From positions 56,432,512 to 56,496,511 of the forward strand of contig NC_088301.1 in the NCBI RefSeq assembly GCF_032854445.1: a stretch of 64,000 nt of DNA. Reading direction: 5' to 3'. A program made the position numbers and the translations under genes. The DNA comes from Liolophura sinensis. Lineage: Eukaryota > Mollusca > Polyplacophora > Chitonida > Chitonidae. Each line of letters begins with the position of its first letter. Within the stretch, counting starts at the first letter, position 1. Under the pieces are notes generated by a model. That model saw only the letters and a program-made list of their open reading frames with translations. It ran no database searches and was not told the origin of the DNA. Below are positions 25,385 through 42,241 of this stretch, piece by piece.

Positions 25385-25741
25385 CATGGGCGCCGCCATT
25401 TTATCTTTACAGTTCAAATGACCTGTAATATATTGAAATCCATGTAGCCTTAGAGTTCAATATTGTTTCATAAAATCTATTTTTTCTTTGTTTCTTTTGG
25501 TATAATAGAAAGTGTTACACGTTATTTACCGAAATGCTAGTCGCTGTCGCGTCAAATATTACAATGCAGAATCTGAACAAAAACTACGCACGGACCGCTC
25601 CCTGCAAGCGTCAACCCGCCCACGTGACAGTTGCTAGGATACAAATGTCAACTTCAATGGAAGTCAGCTGTCAGAATCACCGAAAAGACCAGTGTGCGCG
25701 TAATAGTTGTACCTCGTTTCATTTTCCTGCAGCATTTGAAG
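25385..25741 (+). promoter_or_regulatory. candidate promoter and non-coding first exon of CFAP100
   Basis: GCCGCCATTTTAT at 25392-25404 is a YY1-type site. GTTGCTAGGATAC at 25630-25642 fits the RFX X-box well (GTTGCT, one-base spacer, near-complete second half). A GTAAGT donor starts at 25742 and would splice to the acceptor before 26378. In the spliced frame of the CFAP100 ATG, a TGA at 25737-25739 closes the leader. This supports exon 1 being untranslated and 26409 being the start. Confidence 0.5.
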
Positions 25742-25918
25742 GTAAGTGTTTTAATCTCCGCTGTTTGGACAGTAATTAAGCTGCTAGTTACGCTAGTTAT
25801 ACAGAAGGAAAGAGAAATAGGTAAATAAAATAACTGGCACTTCAATGCTAGTGTGTAGGTTTTGGTTGTTCATTCCACTACGGCACTTCACGCGGTAGGC
25901 CTACGGGTTAATGAGCAA

Positions 25919-25941
25919 TTTTTTTTTTTTTTTTTTTTTTG
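25919..25941 (+). repeat. poly-T run in first intron of CFAP100
   Basis: About 22 consecutive T residues. Confidence 0.9.
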
Positions 25942-26408
25942 CACAGTGGATTATTTAACCTGTGAATAACACGAATAAAACTGAATTGAACACATGTGAG
26001 CGTAAAAGGATGCAAAGTAGCGAAAGTAATAAGAGAAAATGAAACATTTTCTGAATGGATACTGATACTGTGATAGAACTGAGGCGAAAATGATTCAACA
26101 TGCTGTATTCAGTGTATACTTACAGAATATCTGTAGTCGTTTTTTTCTTTTCTCTATTTTATTTTGAAAAACATTTCATTTTATTTGTAGTTACATACCA
26201 TCATTTTTAATTAGTCTTCATCTGTATTGTTTTTGGGATTATGACTTAAGTCACATGTAATGCGGATTAATTTTCTGTATGGGATTGTGTGGCAAACTGT
26301 ATATAGTCCTAGAGTTTACTGTAAGTTGGCTTACATGTCAGCATTAGACTTTTATATGCTGACTTTCACTGTTGCAGATTGGAATCTATCAGCACTAAAC
26401 AACTGACA

Positions 26409-32244
<5,836 letters not shown>

Positions 32245-32915
32245 GCTTTAGAGGAACGCAACACGATTGGATTTAGGATCAGTGGACATCATTTGAAGAC
32301 ACACTAATGGAACTGAATGGGCACCAGATTTTTTCTTCTACCTCCTGAAGTGCCCTTTGTGAATTTGCACAGACCAAATATTGAAAAGCGTTGTTAATGA
32401 ATCGACCTAGCAAGCATCATTTGATTTATCATCTACGGACAGCATTTTAAGATACACAAATGGCACTGCATGGACAATTTTTTTTTTGTTCTACTACTTA
32501 AAGTGCCATTTGCAAATTTGTACAAACAAAATATTTAAAATGTTGTTAATGATTTCACCTAGCACAAGATACATGATTACTCAATATATTATTGCAAATG
32601 TTGACTTTTTAAAAATACATATATATATATGACATCAAATGAGTTAGTGTTTGTCTTGATTATTTACAAACAATGTTGCTGCATGCTTGTCAGAGAAATG
32701 TACAGTTGCACACACACATACATATTATGTAGTTTGAAAAAAAAATTTGGATGAACATTTAGCTAACTGCTTTTTCAGAGCATTTTAATTAAGTTCATGT
32801 ATACATGTTTGTTTATGGGCAATCTATATTTACCTAAAGTATGAAAAAGCCAAATTTGTGCTACCCAGCCCTGAACCTCTTGAAGTAATATAATAGACCC
32901 TAACAATAAATAAAA
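32245..32915 (+). other. 3' UTR region of CFAP100
   Basis: AT-rich. It contains two diverged copies of a phrase around AAGTGCC.TTTG..AATTTG.ACA (32345 and 32500), so an internal duplication of about 150 bp. The first good AATAAA is at 32905-32910. Confidence 0.4.
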
Positions 32916-35480
32916 AAGGAAGTGAATGATAAAACACAATGAATCATGTATACACTGTAGTTTCAAACATCTGGAAGGTGAAATCTGAATAATTCTAACA
33001 TCAATGGTATTATAGGTCATTTTTATGGCCTGCAATCATGATTCTCCTAGAACACAGGAATGAGATTGGAAAGGCGAGAATACAAAATTGTTCAGTTGGA
33101 CCTTAGCATGCCAAGCTAATGAATTTGCGCGAACATTTATAACATGTAATTACACTTTTACACCTACATGGGCTGGTGGAGAATGATCACCCCGTCGTAC
33201 ACCTGGGAGCAGGTGTTGGTTGACGTGAGTTAGTACATTATATTCAGTAATTTGTATTGATATTTCATACATAATTACACACATTTGAGGAAAACAATGA
33301 AAATATTTGCTTTTTTGAAGGCTGATAAATATGACGTAGCCTAGCCGTTAAACTATAGATCTCATGACACTCAAAAACAGGCTTTACCGCTGAGTGGGGT
33401 TAATATGTTATATTAGTCCCAGCTGATACCAAGTTACCAAAGTAGCCGTAATTGTATGTTATAAAATGTTGTAACCTCATCTTTATATATTATCCGTATT
33501 CTTGGAAATTGTGCCCAAAATATAACCTTACGAGAAGTAAAGTGACTGACTTCAAAAACATGAGGATATTCCACGTGTATGGATTTGATTTATTATCTGG
33601 CTGCCTCTGCCAACAGTACCCATCAGTTCACCTCGACGCTACTAGACTCTTGCCTTGCCAGTGTCATGAAGTTCACTTTGCTAAGTTTGCCCTTAACTAC
33701 CATGACGACGTATGTTGTAGAGATATGAAGTGCACTTTGCTGAGGGCTACTTATTAATAAGTATGCTTCGTGAAACCAGTAGGGCCCATCAGTGTACCAA
33801 TACGCAGGGACTGCTCCACACTGAGACTGCTCCACGCTGGGACTCGTCGCCAAGAACATTTTCTTATAATTTTTTTTTTATGTAAAAAAGGTGTTTGTAC
33901 TAGAAAGTGTGCTGTGTAGTTTTTGGTGTATTTAACGCTTATTCTATTTTTTTATGAAGGTTAAGGAAGTCGATGCCTCAACAAGGTGCAAGTCTTCTGG
34001 CAGATGCTAACCTTTGTCTCCAAACTGTGTATATGTAACGTAGGCTTGACGCGCACAATTTGTACACATGCTGGCTGTCGTAGGGCTGAAGCTAAATGAT
34101 AGCCCTCAAACAGGAGTTACATTACAAGTGGACATTCTTAAGAGTTAATGAAATCTTGGAAATATGATAATGTAACCGTGGACTCCAGTATTATGAAAAT
34201 ATAGGTCTGGTAGGCCTGCCTGTGGACGAGATGGTTTAAAGGAAAAGAACTTTTAAAAAACGAAGTAGGCTTCACTACATAGACCACTTAAAACTATGCA
34301 CAAATATACTTTCGTTTATTTTTTTAAATAAAAAAGTGGGCTTCATGTGCCATACGTTTAGGAACTCTGACGTCACAGGAAGGTTTTCCATCTGTAATCT
34401 CAACACTGAATGTTGGAAAAACTCTCTTTGCCCATGAGTGAAAGATTACTGAAATAATGTTCCTAAAAATTCCTTCCATCTGGTGAACATCAGGGGAAAA
34501 AAAGGTGATGTGAGGTCCTAGATACCGTCAGTTTGGCTCATAAAGGCCACCATAGTACAGATATCATAAAAACACATATTCTGACTTTCTTCTAGTTGTG
34601 CCCAAGTTAACCTAGCTATTGCTAGTGTTCAGCTCATTTTTTTTGCACGTATTTCCGAAACACACTTATGGACAGAGCTATAAATTTATTGTATAATTTT
34701 GATTTTCCGTGTTATTTAGTTGATATGTTTCCTAATGGCTGTTGAAAATTGGTGTGCTGTTCCTTTTCAGTGTATAGTTTCAGTATGTTAGGTTGGGTAT
34801 GCATGATATATATGTAGGCTCTAGGCCTACTAAGGTTTCTATGAAATGGTTGATTTTTATTTCTCATTATGCAATTTAGATATAAAAGTACAAAAAAGCG
34901 TCACAGCCTTCGTCTTCAGACGTAAAACTGGCGTTAAACTACAGTTTTCTTAATGGCCCAGTGATTTGTCCAGATATAAAGTAATCTGCAGTGGTAACGT
35001 CAACAATAACTGTCAAACAAATGTGTGTGGAAAAGAGCCCGAATTGAGGGTGGCTGTTGGTGGGTGCAAACAGAGCTGACCTCGCGTTCCTGGTAAGTTC
35101 ATCGATGACGTCATTTCCCAAAATTTCCAGATATTGACGGAAAATATGCAGAAAAGGGTTTAGAGGGGTTATTAAAAGATGTAAAATATACCTCAAAAAA
35201 GATTTTTTAAAAAATTGTTTAGGCATAAATTTTATCTGAAAACCATATTATTCGTTTTGGAACTCTTTTTGTGTATCCTTTAACAATGTGAAATTCGAAA
35301 TATAATAGTAGAGCAGCATATGATGTTTGGTATTTCGTTTCAGTTCATCTTTGTAAAAAGTTAAATATATCCTTAATTGCTTTCGGTAGTTTCAGATTTG
35401 GATTTAAAAATTATTCAGCTTGGGAGGACATCGGTTTTATATCCGTTTATATTCTTCCATGTGTCTATATGTGGGTGACG
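32916..35480. other. intergenic, no gene recognised
   Basis: AT-rich sequence. The longest open frames (about 100 codons) have no splice partners and no recognisable residues. Confidence 0.4.
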
Positions 35481-35483
35481 CAA

Positions 35484-35710
35484 AACTTATTTATGTATTT
35501 ATATGATTGGTGTTTTAAGCCGTACTGAAGAATATTTCACGTATACAATGGTAGCCAGTATTTATATGGTGGAAGGAAACCGCTCCGTGCTCCCCTGAAG
35601 GAGGGGGGGGGGGCAACCCACAACCATCCGGGGTTGGAAGACCTTCATACGTCGCCTACGGCCGGAGAGGAATCCAGCATTAGCTGGGCCATTGCGCCAC
35701 AATGGCGCGC
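35484..35710 (-). mobile_element. SINE family 1 copy, internal poly-G expansion
   Basis: Tail TTATTTATGTATTTATATG, GGTGTTTTAAGCCGTACT, GAATATTTCACGTATAC and GCCGGAGAGGAATCCAGC are in order. A G run sits where other copies read CCCGG. The tRNA-like head is replaced by a short palindromic GCCATTGCGCCACAATGGCGC. Confidence 0.75.
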
Positions 35711-36039
35711 TAATGCATTAAGCATTTGCTCTTGTGATACAATATATGACGCATTGCAGATAAGTCGTATCTATGCATTGTGCCTTGCGCATATGGTCAG
35801 CTAAGCTCTCCGTGGGAAAGACTGCAGTGTGTTCATACAATCACACGAAAGTGTTTTTCAAAGAATTTCCAAACTAAATCGTTGTTTCGAAATTGATGTT
35901 AAGATATAACAATATATTTCTACTGCAACCAGTTATTACTAGGCATCCATCAGACACTCATTGGTCTTGACCAGTTATGTCATTCGCGCTGATTCTAATC
36001 CAACTCTGGATGGTTTAACCTTGGCTTCACGTCGGAAAT

Positions 36040-36855
36040 CTGCCGGTGGTTTCCAAAGAGGGTTCTGTACGAGTTCTATGTCCCAGCGTGGAGGTAGTTC
36101 TCTAGTATTTACAGAAGAAATTAGAATGACCGATCCCCACGTGGAGGTGGTTCTGTAGTATCTACATGTATACGGGTTATAAATATGACTAGTCCCAAAC
36201 CTGGAGGTGATTCGGTAGTATTTACACAAGAAATTAGAATGACGTACCAGTCCTCAGGTGGAGATGATTCTGTAGTAATTTCATAAGAAGTTAGAATGAT
36301 TGGTCCTAACGTGGAGGTGATTCTATAGTATCTATATGGCTATAAATATGACCAGTTCCAGTGTGCAGGTGGTTCTACAGTATATCTATATAGGCGATAA
36401 AAATGAATAGTCCTCCTAGTGGAGGTGATTCTGTAGTATTTACACGAGAAATGAGAATGACCAGTTCCCACGTGGAGGTAGTTCTGTAGTATCTATATGT
36501 GCTATAAAATGACTAGCCTCAGCGTGGAGATGATTCTGTGATATTTACATAAAAAATTAGAATCACCAATCCAGACGTGAAGGGGCTTCTATATAGTACT
36601 TGTACAGGTTATAAAATGGCCAACCCCAGAGTGAAGGTGATTAGAACTGTACGTAGTATTTACATGACCAGTTCTCGCGTGGAGGTGGTTCTGTAGTATC
36701 TATATGGGCTAGATCTCGATGAATGACAAGCATCAACATATGTGGAGGTGATTCTATTCTAATAACTAAGTAGTTAGTTCTCACGCGAAGGTGGGTTCAT
36801 ACTATCTACATAGTCTATAAAAACGAACAGCCCCAGCGTAGGGAGCTACTTTATA
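36040..36855 (+). repeat. minisatellite 1: about 14 units of 50-60 bp in two alternating subtypes
   Basis: Each unit begins near GTGGAGGTGATTCTGTAGTA. One subtype continues TTTACACAAGAAATTAGAATG, the other TCTATATGGGCTATAAATATG, and they largely alternate. Unit starts lie near 36088, 36142, 36201, 36258, 36313, 36366, 36420, 36472, 36524, 36577, 36631, 36679, 36740 and 36785. Confidence 0.85.
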
Positions 36856-37680
36856 CCAGTAGTAAGGTAAAATTAGCCACCGTCCTCCTCGTGGATGTTG
36901 TACCTTATACCTGCAGGAAGGTAAATTAGCCACCGACCCCCTCGTGGATGTTGTACCTTATACCTGCAGGAAGGTAAATTAGCCACCGTTTTCCTCTTGG
37001 ATGTTGTACTTTATACCAGTAGTAAGGTAAAAGTAGCCACCGTCCTCCTCATGGATGTTGTATTTTAAACTTGTAGCAAGGTAAATTAGCCACCGTCCTC
37101 CTTGTGGATGTTGTATTTTATACCTGCAGGAAGGTAAATTAGCCACCGACCCCCTCGTGGATGTTGTACCTTATACCTGCAGAAAGGTAAATTAGCCACC
37201 GTCCTTCTCGTGGATGTTGTACTTGATACCTGCAGGAAGGTAAATTAGCCACCGTTTTCCTCTTGGATGTTGTACTTTATACCTGCAGGAAGGTAAATTA
37301 GCCACCGTCCTCCTCGTGGATGTTGTATTTTATACCTGCAGGAAGGTAAATTAGCCACCATCCTCCTCGCTGATGTTGTACCTTATACCTATAGAAGGTA
37401 AATTAGCCACCGTCCTCCTCGTGGATGTTGTACTTTATATCTGCAGGAAGGTAAATTAGCCACCATCCTCCTCGCTGATGTTGTACCTTATACCTATAGA
37501 AGGTAAATTAGCCACCGTCCTCCTCGTGGATGTTGTACGTTATACTTATTTAGGAAAGTAAATTAGCCACTGTCTTTCTCGTGGATGTTGTACCTTATAC
37601 TTATAGGAAGGTAAATTAGCCATCCTCCTCCTTGTGGGTGTCGTACCTTATACCTATAGGAAGGTAAATTAGGCACATTT
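36856..37680 (+). repeat. minisatellite 2: about 16 units of 53 bp
   Basis: The unit is GGTAAATTAGCCACCGTCC, then TCCTCGTGGATGTTGTACC, then TTATACCTGCAGGAA. Spacing between AAATTAGCC landmarks is 52-55 bp. Units are much more uniform than in the adjoining array. A period of 53 is not a multiple of three, and the units contain stops. Confidence 0.95.
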
Positions 37681-38330
37681 TGTATAGATGTCGGGGTAAA
37701 ACAACCTCCCTGCACCCGATACCAAGTACATGTATAATGTATAGCCCCATAGGCCTATGTAGCCCGTGTCGGGAAAACGGGCCTGGAGAGGCCGTGGGCT
37801 GTTGTATTCTTATTATATAGAATACCTTGTCTTATTTATCATCTATCGCCGATAGTTTGATAATTCGGAGAAGCTCTGTAGTAAATAAAATTGAAGTTAA
37901 TGATATGAGATATACAGTGATATAATCCGTATGTCTTTTTAGTGAACACAAATGTGTAACTATATCCCACTACTTTGCATTTCGCGCCATATGTGTGGTC
38001 ATGCGCTTTACACCGTCCTCCTGATCAGTATGGAATGACCGCAAATTGTTGGACTCAATCAGATTGTGTCTTACAAACAAAGCTTGGCAGGGCGCCATTC
38101 GACCAATCAAATGCCACAATACAAAGCCCAAATTCACTGCACCATAGAAAACGGCAAAACAACAACGACGTGCGTATTATTTACAACATACCTCCAGCAA
38201 TATTAGGTGCCTGTGTGCAGTATTGGTATGGTGCCGAGCATTTGTAGTTTAGTAATAATATAGTTTTATTAATGCATGTACCTTATAGCATGAGAAAATC
38301 ATTTGATCGCATTTGGTTCGCCTTTAAACA
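37681..38330. other. intergenic, possible promoter-like patch, no gene built
   Basis: Contains GACCAATCAAATG (CCAAT-type) at 38101-38113 and a less AT-rich patch at 37975-38200. No coding exon could be supported. Confidence 0.3.
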
Positions 38331-38331
38331 T

Positions 38332-38356
38332 GTGAATTTCAAACTTTGAAATTCAC
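38332..38356. repeat. perfect 12-bp-arm palindrome
   Basis: GTGAATTTCAAA and TTTGAAATTCAC flank a single C. It lies immediately before the TA microsatellite. Confidence 0.9.
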
Positions 38357-38370
38357 ACCGGGGCTCGGCG

Positions 38371-38372
<2 letters not shown>

Positions 38373-38420
<48 letters not shown>
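38373..38420. repeat. (TA)n microsatellite, about 23 units
   Basis: Uninterrupted alternating TA. Confidence 0.95.
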
Positions 38421-38422
<2 letters not shown>

Positions 38423-38811
38423 AGAGTACCCGGTATTCTGGCAATGACCAGTAGGTCATAAATAACATAGAGGTAAATTGACCAAAATGTTGATTTGTCA
38501 TATGTAGCAATTACTTTAGTTCCCCATTTTTCCACTAGGGGGCGGTCTCTGGTAACTCCTGCCCCAATTTTATCAATGTGTGCAGTATTACGATACAAAC
38601 AGTATTGTAAACCCCAGTCGTTGTGTGGCTGAGTTAAATGTCCCCACACAGCTTTGTACAGGGCAGGGCTTGATGCATATATTGGGCCTTCCTGGCTGTA
38701 CGTACATGTAATTCCAAGAGTAAAAATTCATACTTAAATAACTGATACCACTAAAGGTAATACATAACCACATATACTTGTGTCGTGCATCAGATCCCAT
38801 ATTGCTCAGTC

Positions 38812-38935
38812 TTTAGGTTCGGCCACGGATAGCCCAAACCAACGTCAGAGCACCTTCCATTGAAATACCTGATACATTCTTTGGTACGGCATAAAACACC
38901 AATCAAACAAATACAAAAATAAATAAATAAAAACC
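38812..38935 (+). mobile_element. SINE-type 3' fragment with an alternative body
   Basis: A body (GGCCACGGATAGCCCAAACC, CGTCAGAGCACCTTCCATTG) related to the inverted arms at 7.2-7.6 kb is followed by GGTACGGCATAAAACACC, AATCAAACAAA and an (AAAT)n tail. That tail is shared with SINE family 1. Confidence 0.6.
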
Positions 38936-40190
38936 TGACACAGTTGCCATTGCAGTATGTCACGGCCTTTGAGACAAAAATTACCTATCAAATACATCTC
39001 CACGGCCTTTAAGTTTGCAGACACTTATGTTCCTTGTCTATTCAGCTGTTTACAATACAAGCACACATTTGTCATGCACTTTTATGAGAGCCTGGGGTCT
39101 GCTTTTACTTAATATGGAACTAACTAAAACATATTGGATGCATTTGATTTTTTTCATACTTGATTATAAAGGTTTGTACTGTATATTACTATCGCAACAC
39201 TTGAATTGTCATGGTATAGCTGAAATAAGCTGTTAATAGTTCAGTACCATAGTAATTCAATGGGCAGCTGATAGCCTACGGGCTATTCGCTATGCATGCA
39301 CTTTAGGCCTGTCATTGTTGTATATGTGCAGATTCCTAAAGTTCAAAATACTACAGCACACAAAAGTCATCATATTTGAATGCTACACACATTCTCATTA
39401 CTTTTCCATGAAAATTTTATTACCTGAAAGCTATATTTTTCAATTTTCATGATAAATCTTCCTGGCTGGCTCTCTCACTTAGGTTAAATTAGCACTTTGT
39501 TTTCACCTCCAATACATTAGTCATGTTACAAAAGAGTGTGCTTATCATTGGCTCAGAGCAGCCATGACATCATTGAAGAAGAAATCTGTCATTAGGAAAT
39601 ATTTGGTATTCTCAACAGGCCACTGTGCCACCCCTGTCTGTCAAGTACACAAGTAGTACTACAAACTTTTCCATGCATTTAAAGTGGCACCAAACTCCTC
39701 TCCCATCTACTTAACATGCATGGTTTGAGTAAAACTGCATGAAACTTGTCACTGCAGTTTATCATGGGAACGATATGCTATGAGCACAGAATCAAAGTGA
39801 CATATCTCTATGCTCTCCTGTAGTACTAGTCTACTAGTACTAGTATTGTACATTGTGTCTGAGAGTCCAGGACATCCCTTTTCATTACCGGGTCATTACC
39901 ATTACCAATATAATTCATGTACAATGCACAGAGTGTATCCCTGCAATCACTGCCCTACACAACTATGTGTTTACTTCAGTTTCAGTTTTGCTTTCAATAC
40001 GTGTTTACAAACTAAAACACAAATAAATAATATAATCAACACATGTTTAGTACATGTGTATTGGCACGGTAATCTTATAGGTAAGGTTCATTAGTCAGGG
40101 CTGTAGGTCACCAGGCCTTGTTCTGAGTGGCTGTATAAACGAACGTTTTATTGACAACTAGGTTCCACAGCAGTGTATATGTACATGTAA
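38936..40190. other. intergenic, no gene recognised
   Basis: AT-rich. Contains a short TACTAGT/ACTAGTA palindromic run at about 39824-39845. No supported exon. Confidence 0.35.
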
Positions 40191-40483
40191 ACAAATTGTA
40201 CACCCTATTATGGTAATTCTTAAATTGATGTATTGTTATCAAACATTACATCTATGTTTTGTATTATAAGCTCCTTTATATCAAATTCAATCTGTGGTAC
40301 AAGCTTTCTGTAATATTAATATTGACCTCGGTTTTGGTGTGCATGTAGTAGGACCATACAATGTGCACTCTCAACAAATGTGCTGTGAAGTTCAGACTGT
40401 CAGCTCAGAAGTCACGTCGATGCACATTGTCAAAAATTCAGGCTTGTTTGTACACTTTATTTTTTTGTATGTATAATTCAATT

Positions 40484-40747
40484 TTATTTATTTGATTTGA
40501 TTGGTGATTTACACCATACTCAGGAATATTTCACTTATACGATGACGGCCAGTATTAAAGTGTGAGGAAACCGGGCAGAGACTGAGGGAAACCCACGGCC
40601 ATCTGCAGGTTGCTGGAAGACCTTCCCACTTACAACCGGAGAGGAAGCCAGCATGAGCTGGACTTAAACTCACAGCGACCTCATTGGTGAGAGCCTTCTG
40701 GGTCATTACGCTGCGCTAGCGTGCTAACCGACTGAGCCACGGAGGCC
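40484..40747 (-). mobile_element. full-length tRNA-derived SINE (family 1), duplicated partner of 41809-42091
   Basis: On the minus strand the head (GGGCCTCCGTGGCTCAGTCG), a B-box-like GAGTTTAAGTCCAGC, the body and the GGTGTAAATCACCAATC tail are all present. Confidence 0.9.
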
Positions 40748-41002
40748 CACTGTAGAATTTAAGTGTAGTAGTTTAACTGTGTCTAGTAATGTTAAGCATT
40801 TATATATTGTGTATTCTATCACTGTTTTCCTTCCTGGCTGTAACCCAAAGTTTAACTTTATGTACTACTTAAGCTTATAATCAGTTTATCACACACATAT
40901 GTTCTTTTCTACCGTTTCATCAATTGTTTTGTATTCATGTGTAATTTAGCTGAAAAAATCATTTCAAATTCTTGGCTGGCAAAATAGTAACTCTTGTTAC
41001 AG

Positions 41003-41113
41003 GTTATCCCACATGGAGGCAACCAATTCTCTAAGCTGATGTGTCTAACTTCTCAGTATTCACAAGTGGCGGAGCTGTGCAAACATGTCCTTGGAGGGTT
41101 CAACATTGACTGA
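41003..41113 (+). CDS. candidate terminal coding exon, copy 1, 36 codons
   Basis: The acceptor TTGTTACAG is followed by a frame open to TGA at 41111-41113. The peptide starts VIPHGGNQFSKLM and ends HVLGGFNID. The near-identical copy at 43963-44073 keeps the frame with one replacement. I do not recognise the family, and no upstream exons could be joined. Confidence 0.4.
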   Translation, partial: VIPHGGNQFSKLMCLTSQYSQVAELCKHVLGGFNID

Positions 41114-41808
41114 TACAGGGGGTAGTCACTTTATTGTTTTTCACCTATTCATCCATATTGTTTGTGCTTCATTTTTGCTTGTTACTTAGTTTGTAAGGTT
41201 GTTTGCCTTGTAAGAACATCTTATCTTAATCAATACCCATCCTAAAATCGTACACTCTATTGTAGTAATTTTTAAATTGATGTATTGTTGTTATAGATTA
41301 CATCTATATTTTGTTCTGGTCAAACGAAAACTTCCTGTGTATTTCACACTTGTACCTGTAATGTGCTGTCAAATATGTCAATTCACTGGAAACAACCTCA
41401 ACATTCTTGAAATAAGTATTAAGTTATGTTACAAAATTACCACTACACATTGCTTTCAAATTCAGTTGCATAAAGGTCAGAGGTGTGTCAACCACCTGGC
41501 AATAATCACTTGTCATTTCTCACTTTGTAATGTGCTGCCATGAGCAGTTATCTGCTGTAAATTTCAGTCACAAACAATAAAATTTACCCCAAGTTCATTT
41601 ATATCAAATTCAATATGTGGTACAAGCTTTCTGTAACATTGATATTGGCCTCGGTTTTGGTGTGCATGTAGTAGGACCATACATTGTGCACTCTCAACAA
41701 ATGTGCTGTGAAGTTCAGACTGTCAACTCAGAAGTCTCGTCGATGCACATTGTCAAAAATTCAGGCTTGTTTGTACACTATAGTTTTTTTTTTGTATGTA
41801 TAATTCAA

Positions 41809-42091
41809 TTTTATTTATTTATTTGATTGATGTTTTACGCCGTACTCAGGAGTATTTCACTTATACGATGGCGGCCAGCACTATGGAGGGAGGAAACCAG
41901 GCAGAGAACGGGGGAAGCCCACGACCATCTGCAGGTTGCTGGAAGACCTTCCCACTTACAGCCGGAGAGGAAGCCAGCATGAGCTGGACTTGAACTCACA
42001 GCGACCTCATTGGTGAGAGCCTTCTGGGTCATTCCTTCTGGTCATTACGCTGCGTCTAGCGCGCTAACCCAACTGAGCCACGGAGGCCCAC
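41809..42091 (-). mobile_element. full-length SINE (family 1) in the second duplication copy
   Basis: Same position within the duplication unit as 40484-40747, so it was inserted before the duplication. It carries a small internal repeat of CCTTCTGGGTCATT. Confidence 0.9.
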
Positions 42092-42241
42092 TGTATAATT
42101 TAAGCGTAGTAGTTTTAACTGTGTCTATGTAATGTTAAGCATTTATATATTGTGTATTCTATCACTGTTTTCCTTCCTGGCTGTAACCCAAAGTTTAACT
42201 TTACGTACTACTTAAGCTTATAATCAATTATTACACCCATA

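Larger units (their letters stand above)
40197..41249 (+). repeat. tandem duplication, copy 1 (about 1.05 kb)
   Basis: Begins with GTACACCCTATTATGGTAAT and includes the block around TGTGGTACAAGCTTTCTGTA, a SINE (40484-40747) and the candidate exon 41003-41113. The same order recurs from 41250. A third partial start occurs at 44208. Confidence 0.85.

Noticed and set aside
36856-37680. Regular 53-bp repeats resembling a CRISPR array
   Set aside because: There are no variable spacers: the whole unit repeats. The genes around are eukaryotic and no cas genes exist.
40294-40476. 60-codon frame starting MVQAFCNINIDLG, conserved at 41617
   Set aside because: It is shared only because the region is tandemly duplicated. 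Replacements are as frequent as expected for non-coding drift, and the frame runs into the SINE tail.
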